Source: a virus. Taken from it: 64,000 nt of DNA. Both the position numbers and the translations under genes were made by a program. The notes under the pieces are model-generated. The model saw nothing but the letters and a program-made list of their open reading frames with translations. It was not told the origin of the DNA and made no database searches. The stretch's first letter is position 1. Every line of letters starts with the position of its first letter. Shown one piece after another: positions 14,230-22,037 of this stretch. Location of the stretch: positions 1 through 64,000 of IMG/VR virus record IMGVR_UViG_3300008113_000479; one strand, 5' to 3'.

Positions 14230-14928
14230 TTATTTATTAACTGGCCTATAGGAAGTTGCAGAAGTCTTTGGCATAATTTGTCCTTTAGCCCACTCTTCTC
14301 GTAATTTTTCTCTTAAAGGATTACTATCTTCTTTTATTTTTTTTAAATCAACATCGTATACGCTATCTGCGTAGTCATATGATCCCATCATTGTGTATCT
14401 AGTACCAGATGTTACTTCAGTAACTGCATGTACATTTTTAATCCCTACATCAAAAACAATGACTGATCCAATTTCTGGTTTAAAAGCAAGCTTATGATCT
14501 CTAAAAGTTAAAAGTCCTCCTTCAAAGTCATCATTTAAATATATCATTGTAACTAATTTATTTTCCTGCCAAGCATTAGGAGTGCCATCAAGTTCAGTAT
14601 TATCTGAATGATCCGCTGCAAATGCTCCTGGCTCCCACCTATGCGAACTCAAACTTATTTGTTTTAATTTTCTATTAAATACTTTTTCTGCTAATTCCTG
14701 TGAAGCTAATTGAAATTTTCTTAAAGATTGTCCACCCTCTGGAGTATGTGGTTTTTTACCAGCTATAGTATACATATTGTAAAAGCAAGACAGCATCCAG
14801 TCATCAAGTTCTTTCCAATAAGAAATTATATAGTTGCACTCTTCTTTTGTAAAAACATTTTTATATTCAACAATGTCAGATTTATGTATAATTTCTGTCA
14901 TATTTGAGGGGTAAGTTATTTTTTCCAT
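14230..14928 (-). CDS. 2-oxoglutarate/Fe(II) oxygenase, P4H type, 232 aa
   Basis: HSD (His107, Asp109), MIYLNDDFEGGLLTF, KPEIGSVIVFD, then NVHAVTEV (His167) and GTRYTMMGSY (Arg177) make a complete catalytic set. The C-terminal 45 residues are an extra basic, helical tail. An internal leaderless promoter precedes it. Confidence 0.88.
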   Translation of the reverse strand: MEKITYPSNMTEIIHKSDIVEYKNVFTKEECNYIISYWKELDDWMLSCFYNMYTIAGKKPHTPEGGQSLRKFQLASQELAEKVFNRKLKQISLSSHRWEPGAFAADHSDNTELDGTPNAWQENKLVTMIYLNDDFEGGLLTFRDHKLAFKPEIGSVIVFDVGIKNVHAVTEVTSGTRYTMMGSYDYADSVYDVDLKKIKEDSNPLREKLREEWAKGQIMPKTSATSYRPVNK

Positions 14929-14935
14929 AATGTCT

Positions 14936-14941
14936 ATTATA
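14936..14941 (-). promoter_or_regulatory. -10 box for a leaderless start inside the oxygenase operon
   Basis: Read leftward, TATAAT lies at 14941-14936, inside the stop region of the upstream gene, and the ATG is at 14928, seven bases on. It would allow separate transcription of the genes from 14928 leftward. Confidence 0.45.
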
Positions 14942-15149
14942 CCATCCTATCCCAAATAACGTAAGTGGATTCAGTTTTTCTTTTATTATATAGGTCTATA
15001 GATAATTTTTTATTTGTTCCTTGATAGCGCTCTCCAGTTTCCATATCTACTAGCATCCATTTTGCAGGACATTTTGTATAGACTGTAATTGTAACTGGAT
15101 TTTCCAACTCCTCAACTTTATCACCATTTAATAACTTTCTATGTTTCAT
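14937..15149 (-). CDS. hypothetical protein, 70 aa
   Basis: I start at the ATG in the TAATG overlap with the upstream stop (MKHRKLLNGDKVEELENPV). A TTG four codons earlier is possible. The product is a small beta-rich domain with one Cys-Pro (YTKCPAKWML). It sits among oxygenases and could be a partner or substrate, but nothing in the sequence shows this. Confidence 0.6.
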   Translation of the reverse strand: MKHRKLLNGDKVEELENPVTITVYTKCPAKWMLVDMETGERYQGTNKKLSIDLYNKRKTESTYVIWDRMV

Positions 15150-15748
15150 TAATTTAGCCAACTAACTATAGAATATCTAGTTCCATTTTTTATTGGTTTT
15201 ACTGAATGATTGTATACGTACGTTGATGGGAAAACAAGAAATTCATTTGCCTTTGGCTTATATTCAATATTAAATCTTGGAAAACAAATTTCTCCACCCT
15301 CATAATCATCATTTATATACCAAACTGTAGATATAGTTCTTGGTTCAAATATATTATGGTCAATATGATCTGAAAACTGAGATCCTTTGGAATATTTTAA
15401 AATAGAATATCCTCTGTGTTCTGGAACTACAACATTATAATAATTTTGATAATCTAATTCTAATGGTGCAGAAAACTCTGTCACTTTATCTCTTACATAA
15501 GATTCCAGCATATGTTTTTGAGAGAATATATCATTATTTATTTTATTGTACTCAACAAAGTATGTTTTTGAGCTTCTGCTTTGATCAATTGTTGATTCTC
15601 CATCTTTATAAACATATGAATCGGCCCAAAAAATTTCTGGATTATTAAGGTCCATAAAATGTTCTATGGCTGGAATGAACTGTTCATGGGTTTTCATAAC
15701 ATTTGAATATACCATAATACCTGGAGCTATTTCCTTTTTATTTATCAT
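15149..15748 (-). CDS. 2-oxoglutarate/Fe(II) oxygenase, P4H type, 199 aa
   Basis: The start MINKKEIAPGIMVY follows GGTGG. HID (His128, Asp130), STVWYINDDYEGGEICFPRF, YNHSVKP (His181) and NGTRYSIVSWL (Arg191) form the full active site. It is a clear paralogue of the protein at 52707-53312: EIAPGI near the start and the FPSTYVYNHSV block are nearly identical. Confidence 0.9.
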   Translation of the reverse strand: MINKKEIAPGIMVYSNVMKTHEQFIPAIEHFMDLNNPEIFWADSYVYKDGESTIDQSRSSKTYFVEYNKINNDIFSQKHMLESYVRDKVTEFSAPLELDYQNYYNVVVPEHRGYSILKYSKGSQFSDHIDHNIFEPRTISTVWYINDDYEGGEICFPRFNIEYKPKANEFLVFPSTYVYNHSVKPIKNGTRYSIVSWLN

Positions 15749-16250
15749 TAAACCACCAATGATCTGACTCAGCAAAATGAAAAAATATCATTGCTACTTT
15801 TTGATTTTCTGGATTTGGAAAACTTTCTCTCCAATGCATTTGATCTTCTCCGCAATAAGCTATTGCTTCGTTCGGATACAGAGTATAAGATTGGTTTTCT
15901 ATCCATAGGTCCCAGGGTTCGGTTTGATATACACACATATCTATTGTATATGTGCAAGCATTTTTATCTTTATGTTTAAATAAACTAGCATTGTTTTCAT
16001 AATGAACAAATAAAGAATATGTAGGGAGTATATTTTGATTACTAAATATATTTTTAGCAATAGGTAAAATTTTGTTAGACCACTCTTTTAAAATTGGTCT
16101 TCCAACCATGTCTATAGAATATCTGGAAAACTCTTTTTCTATTGGAAATGTATTATAGTCAGTAAATGAATTAGATATGATATCAAAGTCTTCTTTATTA
16201 AATAAATTTTTTATAATTTTTGGTTTAAAAGATTGTAAATCATAATTCAT
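15738..16250 (-). CDS. 2-oxoglutarate/Fe(II) oxygenase-like protein, 170 aa
   Basis: HKD (His93, Asp95) and GEDQMHWRESF (His139) give the metal triad, with the beta-strand pattern DLWIENQSYTLYPNEAIAY between. The 2-oxoglutarate-binding basic residue is less clear (Lys151 is a candidate). It overlaps the next gene by 11 bases. It is shorter than its neighbours. Confidence 0.72.
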   Translation of the reverse strand: MNYDLQSFKPKIIKNLFNKEDFDIISNSFTDYNTFPIEKEFSRYSIDMVGRPILKEWSNKILPIAKNIFSNQNILPTYSLFVHYENNASLFKHKDKNACTYTIDMCVYQTEPWDLWIENQSYTLYPNEAIAYCGEDQMHWRESFPNPENQKVAMIFFHFAESDHWWFNDK

Positions 16251-16351
16251 TAAATAATTCCTATGTTTTCAAATCGATCAATTTGATCATCTATGTCATT
16301 TAAAATATCAATATCCAGATCTGACGAACTGGATATTGACTTTGTGCACAT
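16250..16351 (-). CDS. very small acidic protein, 33 aa
   Basis: ATG at 16351 to TAA at 16252-16250, overlapping the next ATG region. The product (MCTKSISSSSDLDIDILNDI...) is Ser-rich at the start and acidic after. It sits in the oxygenase operon and is small enough to be a modified peptide substrate, which is speculation. Confidence 0.42.
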   Translation of the reverse strand: MCTKSISSSSDLDIDILNDIDDQIDRFENIGII

Positions 16352-16354
16352 AAA

Positions 16355-16573
16355 CTATACTTTCTTTGGCCTACCTGTTTTTTTAGGACCCATATTTGTT
16401 TCTCTACGGATGCCATGTTTATTACGATCAACTCTTGTCATTGATCTTTGATTTGCAATTCCAGATCTAAACTTACCTTGATTTGGATTTTTACGAGTAG
16501 CTTCTTGAGAAGTTACTGCACCAGATGGCTCATTATTTGGTGGAGTTTGCATTCCAGTTCCGTTATCACTCAT
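16355..16573 (-). CDS. small basic protein, 72 aa
   Basis: The start MSDNGTGMQTPPNNEPSG has Pro in its first 17 residues and is followed by a Lys/Arg-rich part ending GRPKKV, like an AT-hook-type tail. It looks largely disordered. It overlaps the upstream small gene by eight bases. Confidence 0.6.
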   Translation of the reverse strand: MSDNGTGMQTPPNNEPSGAVTSQEATRKNPNQGKFRSGIANQRSMTRVDRNKHGIRRETNMGPKKTGRPKKV

Positions 16574-16715
16574 TGATGAATGAAGTTCTTTGTTGTGGAG
16601 TTGCTGTCATGTTTAATGTTAAACCAGCTTCTCCGTCTCTTGTTACATCTAACATAGGAGCAGAAACAATTCCTGTTTCGCTACCTACTGATTCGCAGCC
16701 ACATTCGTAACACAT
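16566..16715 (-). CDS. small Cys-rich start protein, 49 aa
   Basis: ATG at 16715 to TGA at 16568-16566. It begins MCYECGCESVG, three Cys in seven residues, which could bind iron or zinc. The remainder is beta-rich. It is part of the operon of small proteins feeding into the oxygenases. Confidence 0.55.
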   Translation of the reverse strand: MCYECGCESVGSETGIVSAPMLDVTRDGEAGLTLNMTATPQQRTSFINE

Positions 16716-16718
16716 AAA

Positions 16719-16868
16719 TTACTTAGGGCCTTGTGCTTGTGCTTGATTTGAAACATCTGTTGATGGGAATGCTGCCTTTGGTGCTTCTGTGTATGACTCT
16801 GTTGGCCATGGTGAAGATCCTGCTGGCTTAGTCTCGTTAAAGCCTGTTAAATTTTTTCCGTCTGACAT
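16719..16868 (-). CDS. small Pro/Ala-rich protein, 49 aa
   Basis: ATG at 16868 follows AGGAGATATAAA. The product MSDGKNLTGFNETKPAGSSP continues with more Pro, Ala, Ser and Gln and has no hydrophobic core, so it is probably disordered. As the first gene of the operon leading to several prolyl-hydroxylase-type enzymes, it is a reasonable candidate substrate, by position only. Confidence 0.6.
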   Translation of the reverse strand: MSDGKNLTGFNETKPAGSSPWPTESYTEAPKAAFPSTDVSNQAQAQGPK

Positions 16869-16893
16869 TTTATATCTCCTATAGGTTGTATTT

Positions 16894-16929
16894 AGATGGG
16901 TCTAGAAGTCCATCTATGAATATATTATA
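16894..16929 (-). promoter_or_regulatory. promoter and leader hairpin of the oxygenase operon
   Basis: Read leftward, TGCTATAAT ends with TATAAT at 16929-16924, an extended -10 box. The RNA would contain a hairpin AGATGG/CCATCT (16915-16910 with 16899-16894) before the AGGAG site of the 49-aa gene. Confidence 0.5.
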
Positions 16930-16944
16930 GCATTTAAGAAATTA

Positions 16945-17568
16945 CTACCCCAAAACGGTGTCTAAGCCACGATATTCTGAGGGCCAGAAGAAAGAAACTA
17001 TAACATTTCTTTGACCTTCAGTTACTTTAGATACCCTATGTGGTAAATCATGGGATCCCTGAAAAAAAATAAATGTTCCAGGATTTGGCTTAATGTAAAA
17101 ATTTTCTTCTGGAAATTCTAATATACCGCCTTCGTATCCATCATTTAAATAAAGAAGCCCAGACCAATCGTCTTTTGAATTTTTTCTAATACTTTCTATA
17201 TTATCAATTTCATGATAATTATCAGTATGTAAATCATTTTCTGATCCTTTTAACATTAGGCTATAAAACATAGTTTTTATATCCATTTGTTTATTTGTAA
17301 AATTAGATATAGTATTAGACATTGAGCTACAAACCATGGTTAATAAATCGACTGCTAAGTCATGCTGATTTTCATTTTTGTATTTTATTATAGGATTACC
17401 ACATTGATACGTATAGCCATCTTCAGGTTTTAATGATGGACCACCTTTAATTTGAAAATTAGGTGTATCTGATAAATCTTTATTAAATACCTCTGTAATA
17501 AGATTTGCACTACTAGTAGATATATAATTTTCAATTATATAAATTTTATTGTTTATATTTTTTATCAA
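16945..17568 (-). CDS. 2-oxoglutarate/Fe(II) oxygenase, P4H type, 207 aa
   Basis: HTD (His114, Asp116), GLLYLNDGYEGGILEFPEEN, PGTFIFF, HDLPHRVSKV (His177) and GQRNVIVSFFW (Arg187) are all present. The start is a TTG overlapping the upstream stop. The substrate is unknown. Confidence 0.9.
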   Translation of the reverse strand: MIKNINNKIYIIENYISTSSANLITEVFNKDLSDTPNFQIKGGPSLKPEDGYTYQCGNPIIKYKNENQHDLAVDLLTMVCSSMSNTISNFTNKQMDIKTMFYSLMLKGSENDLHTDNYHEIDNIESIRKNSKDDWSGLLYLNDGYEGGILEFPEENFYIKPNPGTFIFFQGSHDLPHRVSKVTEGQRNVIVSFFWPSEYRGLDTVLG

Positions 17569-17711
17569 TTCCTATATTTTCCGTAGCATTCTTTACATAC
17601 CCAGGAGTAAACATTTAAATCTTTAATAATTTTTGTTGCTTTATTTTCACAATTGTCTTTTTCACACATGCTATGAATTAATGGATTTTCTGACTTTATT
17701 ACTGAACTCAC
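17565..17711 (-). CDS. small zinc-ribbon protein, 48 aa
   Basis: GTG at 17711 overlaps the DUF2061 gene stop (GTGA), and TGA is at 17567-17565. CEKDNC (residues 16-21) and CKEC (39-42) form a zinc ribbon. Role unknown. Confidence 0.6.
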   Translation of the reverse strand: MSSVIKSENPLIHSMCEKDNCENKATKIIKDLNVYSWVCKECYGKYRN

Positions 17712-17926
17712 TTTACCTTTTTCCCAAATTTATCCCATGCTCTTTCATGTAGAAAGAATCCTAGCATTTCGCATAGTGTATAAATTATTGCAAATGCTCC
17801 AGCATATTCCCAATGTGCCTCACCAGTAATAGCTTTTTCAAATAAATATACTAATGTGCCAACGAATAAAATATGTACTGCTGGCCATGTTAGTGCTTTA
17901 TATAAACTTCTTTTTTTGCTATCCAT
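17708..17926 (-). CDS. DUF2061-like membrane protein, 72 aa
   Basis: The pattern RSLYKALTWPAVHILFVGTL, a second hydrophobic segment (AFAIIYTLCEMLGFFL), and HERAWDKFG matches the DUF2061 family of small two-helix membrane proteins. In bacteria the family is linked by context to sulfur assimilation or envelope functions, but the activity is not known. Confidence 0.75.
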   Translation of the reverse strand: MDSKKRSLYKALTWPAVHILFVGTLVYLFEKAITGEAHWEYAGAFAIIYTLCEMLGFFLHERAWDKFGKKVK

Positions 17927-18053
17927 TGTTTCCTCTACTTAATTTATTATATATGTAATTAATTACTTCATTAGGCTTCCACTCATATGGTAACTCTAAA
18001 TATTTAATTTCTTTTAATATATTCTCTCTTATTTGATCTTCTATATAATCCAC
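17919..18053 (-). CDS. small hypothetical protein, 44 aa
   Basis: GTG at 18053 to TAG at 17921-17919, overlapping the next start by eight bases. The product MDYIEDQIRENILKEIKYLE... is helical and acidic. There is no strong ribosome binding site, so this is a weaker call. Confidence 0.4.
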   Translation of the reverse strand: MDYIEDQIRENILKEIKYLELPYEWKPNEVINYIYNKLSRGNNG

Positions 18054-18074
18054 ATATATATTCTATCATTTAAA

Positions 18075-18105
18075 TAAAAAAAGGGCAAGGTTTCCCCTGC
18101 CCTTT
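18075..18105 (-). terminator. terminator of the surface-protein gene
   Basis: Read leftward, AAAGGGCA (18105-18098) pairs with TGCCCTTT (18087-18080) and is followed by TTTTT. It lies 12 bases after the stop. Confidence 0.8.
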
Positions 18106-18116
18106 ATTTAAAGAAT

Positions 18117-19130
18117 TTACTTCTTTAAAGCAACCTTCTTTTTAGGAAATGCCTTATTCCAGGCTGTAGCTAATTTATTGTAATCAGCCTTTTCCTTAAT
18201 AATTGCTGCATCGGCAATTACTTTTGCTGCTGCTGCAGCATCTGCTGCAATTTTATTAGCAGCAACTGTTGAATTAGCATCTGCCAATTGCTTAGACAAA
18301 GAATTAATTTGTGCTTGCAACTGTGCAATTGTTCCATTCAAATCAGTTACTGTAAATGATGCTACAACTGCCTTTACTGGAACATTTAATCCAGTTACTG
18401 CTGTTGCTGAAGAGGCACCAGTTACTGCAATAGTTACTGTTCCAACTGTTGCTACTGCCAAGCTTTCTTTCTTTGATCCTAGAACTAATGTAGAGTCTGC
18501 TGCAACTTGTGCTGCTGTAGACGTCACAATTTGTTTTGAAATTGAGCCATCTGCCCATACTCCACCAATTAATGTTGCAGTTACTGTGTCAGATACTGGG
18601 TTTCCAAATACATCTGACGTGCTAACTGTAATTTGAGGAATTGTTCCTACTGCTACTGCAGTTGGTACGGATACTCCAACATTTGATACAGAACCAGCAA
18701 TTCCCTTAATGAAAACAACTGTTGAGTATGATCCATTTACAATTGTAACTGAACCTGTCGATGTGGATGTAGTAAATGCATACACAGTTACTGCAGCACC
18801 TGTAGAGGTTACTGAGTATGATGTTGCACCTGCAGAAGAGTTAACTACTGCATTTGTTGCACTAAGTGCTGTGACTAGCTTAACTCCACCTGTTGCGGTG
18901 AATGAAACTACAGTTCCAGTGTCTGCTGTCGCTGCTAAAGCAACTGCATCTGCTGAATCTACTGTGTTGTCGGCTGGAACGTTCGCAGTCGCAGGCGCTG
19001 TAGATGTTGTAGCATTTGCTGAACCAGCAACGGTTACCACAAGTGGTGCTGCTGATGCATTAATTGATTGAATGCCTAGTAATGCTAGGGCTGCAGCCGA
19101 AGCAACGGCAATCTTTTTTAATGACTTCAT
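18117..19130 (-). CDS. secreted surface protein with signal peptide, 337 aa
   Basis: A Sec signal peptide (MKSLKKIAVASAAALALLGI, cleavage near ASA-A at residue 27) is followed by about 230 residues rich in Thr, Ser, Ala and Val, like Ig-type or S-layer modules. Then comes a coiled coil (LQAQINSLSKQLADAN) and a Lys-rich tail ending KKKVALKK. This architecture is typical of actinobacterial cell-surface proteins and not of virions. It may coat the infected cell or have been taken from a host. It has a strong AGGAG site and its own terminator. Confidence 0.75.
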   Translation of the reverse strand: MKSLKKIAVASAAALALLGIQSINASAAPLVVTVAGSANATTSTAPATANVPADNTVDSADAVALAATADTGTVVSFTATGGVKLVTALSATNAVVNSSAGATSYSVTSTGAAVTVYAFTTSTSTGSVTIVNGSYSTVVFIKGIAGSVSNVGVSVPTAVAVGTIPQITVSTSDVFGNPVSDTVTATLIGGVWADGSISKQIVTSTAAQVAADSTLVLGSKKESLAVATVGTVTIAVTGASSATAVTGLNVPVKAVVASFTVTDLNGTIAQLQAQINSLSKQLADANSTVAANKIAADAAAAAKVIADAAIIKEKADYNKLATAWNKAFPKKKVALKK

Positions 19131-19231
19131 ATTTTTTATTTCTCCTTTATATCCATTTTTTTACAAAATGGAATTCTGTTTTTGGGTGTACTCCCATATA
19201 TATAGACGTTTAACTTGTCTAGTTGTCGCTT

Positions 19232-19408
19232 TTATTGATCCCAAAGTTTTATGTGAAAACTACAGGGATCTCCACCGTCTTCCCAATCTTGCATTTCTTC
19301 ATCAGTTAATGGAGGACCCTCATGAGTATCACAAAATACTTCAGATACCCAATTTTTTTCTCGACCATATTCGTACCAAGATTGAACATCTAAGAATTCT
19401 ATAGCCAT
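19232..19408 (-). CDS. conserved small actinophage protein, 58 aa
   Basis: ATG at 19408 to TAA at 19234-19232. The pattern WYEYGREKNWVSEVFC, THEGPPLTDEE and GGDPC resembles a small protein common in actinobacteria and their phages. It has two Cys and several His. The function is unknown. It overlaps the thioredoxin gene end by 10 bases. Confidence 0.65.
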   Translation of the reverse strand: MAIEFLDVQSWYEYGREKNWVSEVFCDTHEGPPLTDEEMQDWEDGGDPCSFHIKLWDQ

Positions 19409-19704
19409 TGCTTTAGCTCCTCAACCATTTGATGTTTTGGTTTTGCACCAATAATTCTTTTTACTGGTTTTCCTTTTTCAAATATTATTGTTGTTGGAAC
19501 TGATGAAACATCATATTTGTAAGCAGTGTTTGGATTTTCATCTATGTCTAATTTTGCAATCCATACATTATTTTCTTTAGATATTTCATCTAAAATTGGA
19601 GAAAACATTTTGCATGGTCTGCACCATGTAGCCCAAAAATCTACTACTAAAACATTATGTAAAGACAATAATTTATCAAAATTTAACTCATTTGCCTCTA
19701 GCAT
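19399..19704 (-). CDS. thioredoxin, 101 aa
   Basis: A standard thioredoxin fold with the active site WCRPC (residues 27-31), the cis-Pro motif SVPTTIIF, and GAKPKHQMVEEL at the end. It reduces protein disulfides. Possible clients are the phage oxygenases, ribonucleotide reductase (not in the window) or the polymerase. Its closeness to secreted proteins is notable, but there is no signal peptide, so it acts in the cytoplasm. Confidence 0.92.
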   Translation of the reverse strand: MLEANELNFDKLLSLHNVLVVDFWATWCRPCKMFSPILDEISKENNVWIAKLDIDENPNTAYKYDVSSVPTTIIFEKGKPVKRIIGAKPKHQMVEELKQWL

Positions 19705-19910
19705 TATTTGTTTTTTAATTCCTCCGCTGCAGAATTAAACTTGTTCATAAATGTTTGTATTACAAAAAATGTAGTCTCTCCAGCATTTTTAGCCATAGCC
19801 TGAGAGGCCTCTTCGTTTTTTTCTGTCTCTGGTACAGAGTTGTACCACTTTTGGTACAACTCTGCAGAAACCTCTTTAATAATTTCTTCTAATACGGTAA
19901 TATTAGCCAT
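19704..19910 (-). CDS. hypothetical helical protein, 68 aa
   Basis: The ATG is followed by an all-helical acidic product (MANITVLEEIIKEVSAELYQ...). It overlaps the subtilase gene by eight bases and ends at the thioredoxin start. No family recognised. Confidence 0.65.
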   Translation of the reverse strand: MANITVLEEIIKEVSAELYQKWYNSVPETEKNEEASQAMAKNAGETTFFVIQTFMNKFNSAAEELKNK

Positions 19911-21036
19911 TTATTTTTTTAGCCCATTCTAATTTAATAGCAGCAAGCTTATCAGCAGCAGCCTTAACCTCTGCTTGATATTGAGCCTCAGCAGCAGCAA
20001 TTGCTTTATTTGCTTCAGCTATTATAGCAGCTTTTTTCTCCGCAGCAATCTGCTCTGCAGTTTTTGTTACAGGAGCTGGTATTGTTGTTACGGTACTTGT
20101 TGCTGGCACTTGAGCCTCAATTGGAGTTTGAGATGACGGTATAAGTTTACCATATTGACCTCTTGCACCTTTAATTGGTTTAGAGATAGCATTTAATTTA
20201 TTAATAACTTCATCATATGACTTTAACTGTGACTTCATATTAATCCACATTGCAGCAGCAACTTGTGTAGAGATAGAAGATCCTGTAGCATATTTTATTG
20301 ATCCTCCTGGATTGACAACTTGCATATTACCTATAGCATAAAAATCTAATCTATCTTTATCAAAATTAGAATAATTATCTATTTGTTCATATTGATCGGC
20401 CATACCAATTGATATTGAATCATTAATGCACGCTGGCCAAGATAATCTAAAAAGATCTCTCATGTTTCCTGCTGCAAAAAATACAGGAGTACCAGAAGAT
20501 ACAAGAGAAGAAATTACTCCACGCAACATTGTGCTTGCTGGACAATAGTCTGTTAAAGTAGTTAGTATATTGTGATTTGCCTGAGACATAGCAACTGCTT
20601 GAATATTAAATTTAGATTGATTATCTAATACCCATTTAAGCGCTAAAGATACACCAGTTTCACCAGTAGATTGTCTTGCACCAGAAGGAGTATTTCCAAT
20701 AATTCTAATAAAAACAATTTTAATATTCGGATTAGTTCTAACAGCAACAGATGCCATTTGAGTTCCGTGATCAAACCCATTTTTAGAAATTATATTTGAA
20801 GGAAGAACTGCAGAACCTGTTCCTTCCATATACTTTTGTCCATTTGGACATGAGGCCCATTCTAATACACAAACCTCATATACAATTTTATCTTTAAAAA
20901 TTGGTAATGAAGTATCTAATGCTGTGTCTAAAATAGCTACTGTAGGGGCTTGTTGTTCCGCCTTAGCCTCTACAGCAAGAAATAAAGTAGATAGTAGTGA
21001 TATTACTGATACTGCACTTATTAGTTTTTTATTCAT
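19903..21036 (-). CDS. secreted subtilisin-like serine protease (S8), 377 aa
   Basis: The signal peptide (residues 1-26, AKA cleavage) is followed by the subtilase triad: Asp37 (VAILDTALD), His90 (FDHGTQMAS) and Ser254 (GSSISTQVAAA), with oxyanion Asn191 (AAGN). The C-terminal 60 residues are an Ala/Glu-rich coiled coil. It should act outside the membrane. It could process surface proteins, exclude other phages or assist release. A propeptide is not evident. The gene has a leaderless promoter with a palindromic operator. Confidence 0.88.
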   Translation of the reverse strand: MNKKLISAVSVISLLSTLFLAVEAKAEQQAPTVAILDTALDTSLPIFKDKIVYEVCVLEWASCPNGQKYMEGTGSAVLPSNIISKNGFDHGTQMASVAVRTNPNIKIVFIRIIGNTPSGARQSTGETGVSLALKWVLDNQSKFNIQAVAMSQANHNILTTLTDYCPASTMLRGVISSLVSSGTPVFFAAGNMRDLFRLSWPACINDSISIGMADQYEQIDNYSNFDKDRLDFYAIGNMQVVNPGGSIKYATGSSISTQVAAAMWINMKSQLKSYDEVINKLNAISKPIKGARGQYGKLIPSSQTPIEAQVPATSTVTTIPAPVTKTAEQIAAEKKAAIIAEANKAIAAAEAQYQAEVKAAADKLAAIKLEWAKKING

Positions 21037-21037
21037 A

Positions 21038-21072
21038 GGTACATTCTACTAAAATGTACCCAAATATGTCAA
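21038..21072 (-). promoter_or_regulatory. leaderless promoter with operator palindrome (subtilase)
   Basis: Read leftward, TTGACA (21072-21067), 18 bases, TAGAAT (21048-21043), then six bases to the ATG at 21036. GGTACATT and AATGTACC (21038-21045 and 21053-21060, 7-base spacer) form a perfect inverted repeat over the -10 box and start site, as expected for a repressor operator. Confidence 0.65.
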
Positions 21073-21239
21073 GGGTTTTTGTCTATGCGCCTTTGATACC
21101 ATTTACCAGCGTCTAATTGAGGTTGTGGTAAGTTATTTGCCTCTAACAATGTAGCAAGCATATTATTTAATAAATCTAATTCAAATTCAAGTCTAACAAT
21201 CTGCATCTCTAGCAGTCTTAATCTTTCTGACTTTCTCAT
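21069..21239 (-). CDS. small coiled-coil protein, 56 aa
   Basis: ATG at 21239 to TGA at 21071-21069. The product MRKSERLRLLEMQIVRLEFE... is an amphipathic helix, then a short tail with DAGKWYQRR, a pattern I associate with small actinophage proteins. Its stop overlaps the -35 box of the subtilase promoter. Confidence 0.6.
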   Translation of the reverse strand: MRKSERLRLLEMQIVRLEFELDLLNNMLATLLEANNLPQPQLDAGKWYQRRIDKNP

Positions 21240-21241
21240 TT

Positions 21242-21445
21242 TTACCTATCTGTTGGGGTGGGAGCAGTTGCCAAACTACCACAATTTGCACATTCCATGT
21301 CTAAAAAATAAGTTGCAATGTCAAAATCTTCAAAAATTACTTTTAGATTCCAAATAAAACAACCACAAGGACAAACATGGGTTGGGGTTCCTCTTAAATC
21401 CATAGCCATATTATAATTTTCTGGCTTTAGATTATTTATATCCAT
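21242..21445 (-). CDS. small zinc-ribbon protein, 67 aa
   Basis: CPCGC (residues 25-29) and CANC (52-55) form a zinc ribbon with aromatic strands between. Such proteins recur in actinophages without a known role. The transcript is predicted leaderless. Confidence 0.7.
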   Translation of the reverse strand: MDINNLKPENYNMAMDLRGTPTHVCPCGCFIWNLKVIFEDFDIATYFLDMECANCGSLATAPTPTDR

Positions 21446-21452
21446 ATAATTA

Positions 21453-21458
21453 ATTATA
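21453..21458 (-). promoter_or_regulatory. -10 box for a leaderless transcript
   Basis: Read leftward, TATAAT at 21458-21453 is seven bases from the ATG at 21445. It lies in AT-rich sequence just upstream of the zinc-ribbon gene. Confidence 0.5.
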
Positions 21459-21460
21459 CT

Positions 21461-22030
21461 CTAGACTTCTATGATTGTAAAGGGTGGTCTAACTGACATG
21501 TTGAATTTTGCAGCAGCCTCTAGGGCCATTCTAACACGTTTACGGGGGGTCTTAATAGATGTAGTAGAGAACAAAGATCCTAGCGCTAACTCTTGTCCAG
21601 CACCCTCTGCCATATATTGAATGTCTGCTTCTCCTATATGGAAGTCACTATCCATGGTAAATATTCTTCCAGTAGCTTGAACTGCTATTAAGAATACTCC
21701 GCCTTCATCGCCATCTTCTGTAGAGCCTGCGGTTTGATTTCCATACCCTTGTTCTTTAAATGCTTCTTTGATTGATTCAACAAATTTAGTACGCATAAAT
21801 TTATCTAAATTTTTGAAACCTGCTGTTGGTTTATAAATTGGTGGAGTCCAATTATATTGAAGTATTTGTCCCATTCTAAAACTATCAACAAATGCTATTC
21901 CAAATTGCCCCACTCTAAAAACTTTTGGGTCTACTCTGGAAAATATTAATCCAGTTTTATCGTCGGATGCAGCAGAATCTCCTCCTAGGAGGACTTTATT
22001 TTCATGAATAAGGGCTACCACTGCAGTCAT
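21461..22030 (-). CDS. proteasome-like N-terminal nucleophile protein, 189 aa
   Basis: The protein starts MTAVVALIHENKVLLGGDSA. Loss of Met1 would expose Thr2, and GGDSA (Asp18) plus a Lys in VDPKVFR (Lys36) match the catalytic pattern of proteasome beta-type Ntn hydrolases. The length also fits. Similar proteins occur in actinophages. Actinobacteria have proteasomes, so it may act on, mimic or poison host proteolysis. The catalytic assignment is by pattern only. Confidence 0.6.
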   Translation of the reverse strand: MTAVVALIHENKVLLGGDSAASDDKTGLIFSRVDPKVFRVGQFGIAFVDSFRMGQILQYNWTPPIYKPTAGFKNLDKFMRTKFVESIKEAFKEQGYGNQTAGSTEDGDEGGVFLIAVQATGRIFTMDSDFHIGEADIQYMAEGAGQELALGSLFSTTSIKTPRKRVRMALEAAAKFNMSVRPPFTIIEV

Positions 22031-22037
22031 AAAGACT

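Noticed and set aside
18709-19071. A 120-codon rightward frame opposite the surface protein
   Set aside because: It is the antisense shadow of an Ala/Thr-rich gene with a signal peptide, ribosome binding site and terminator on the other strand.
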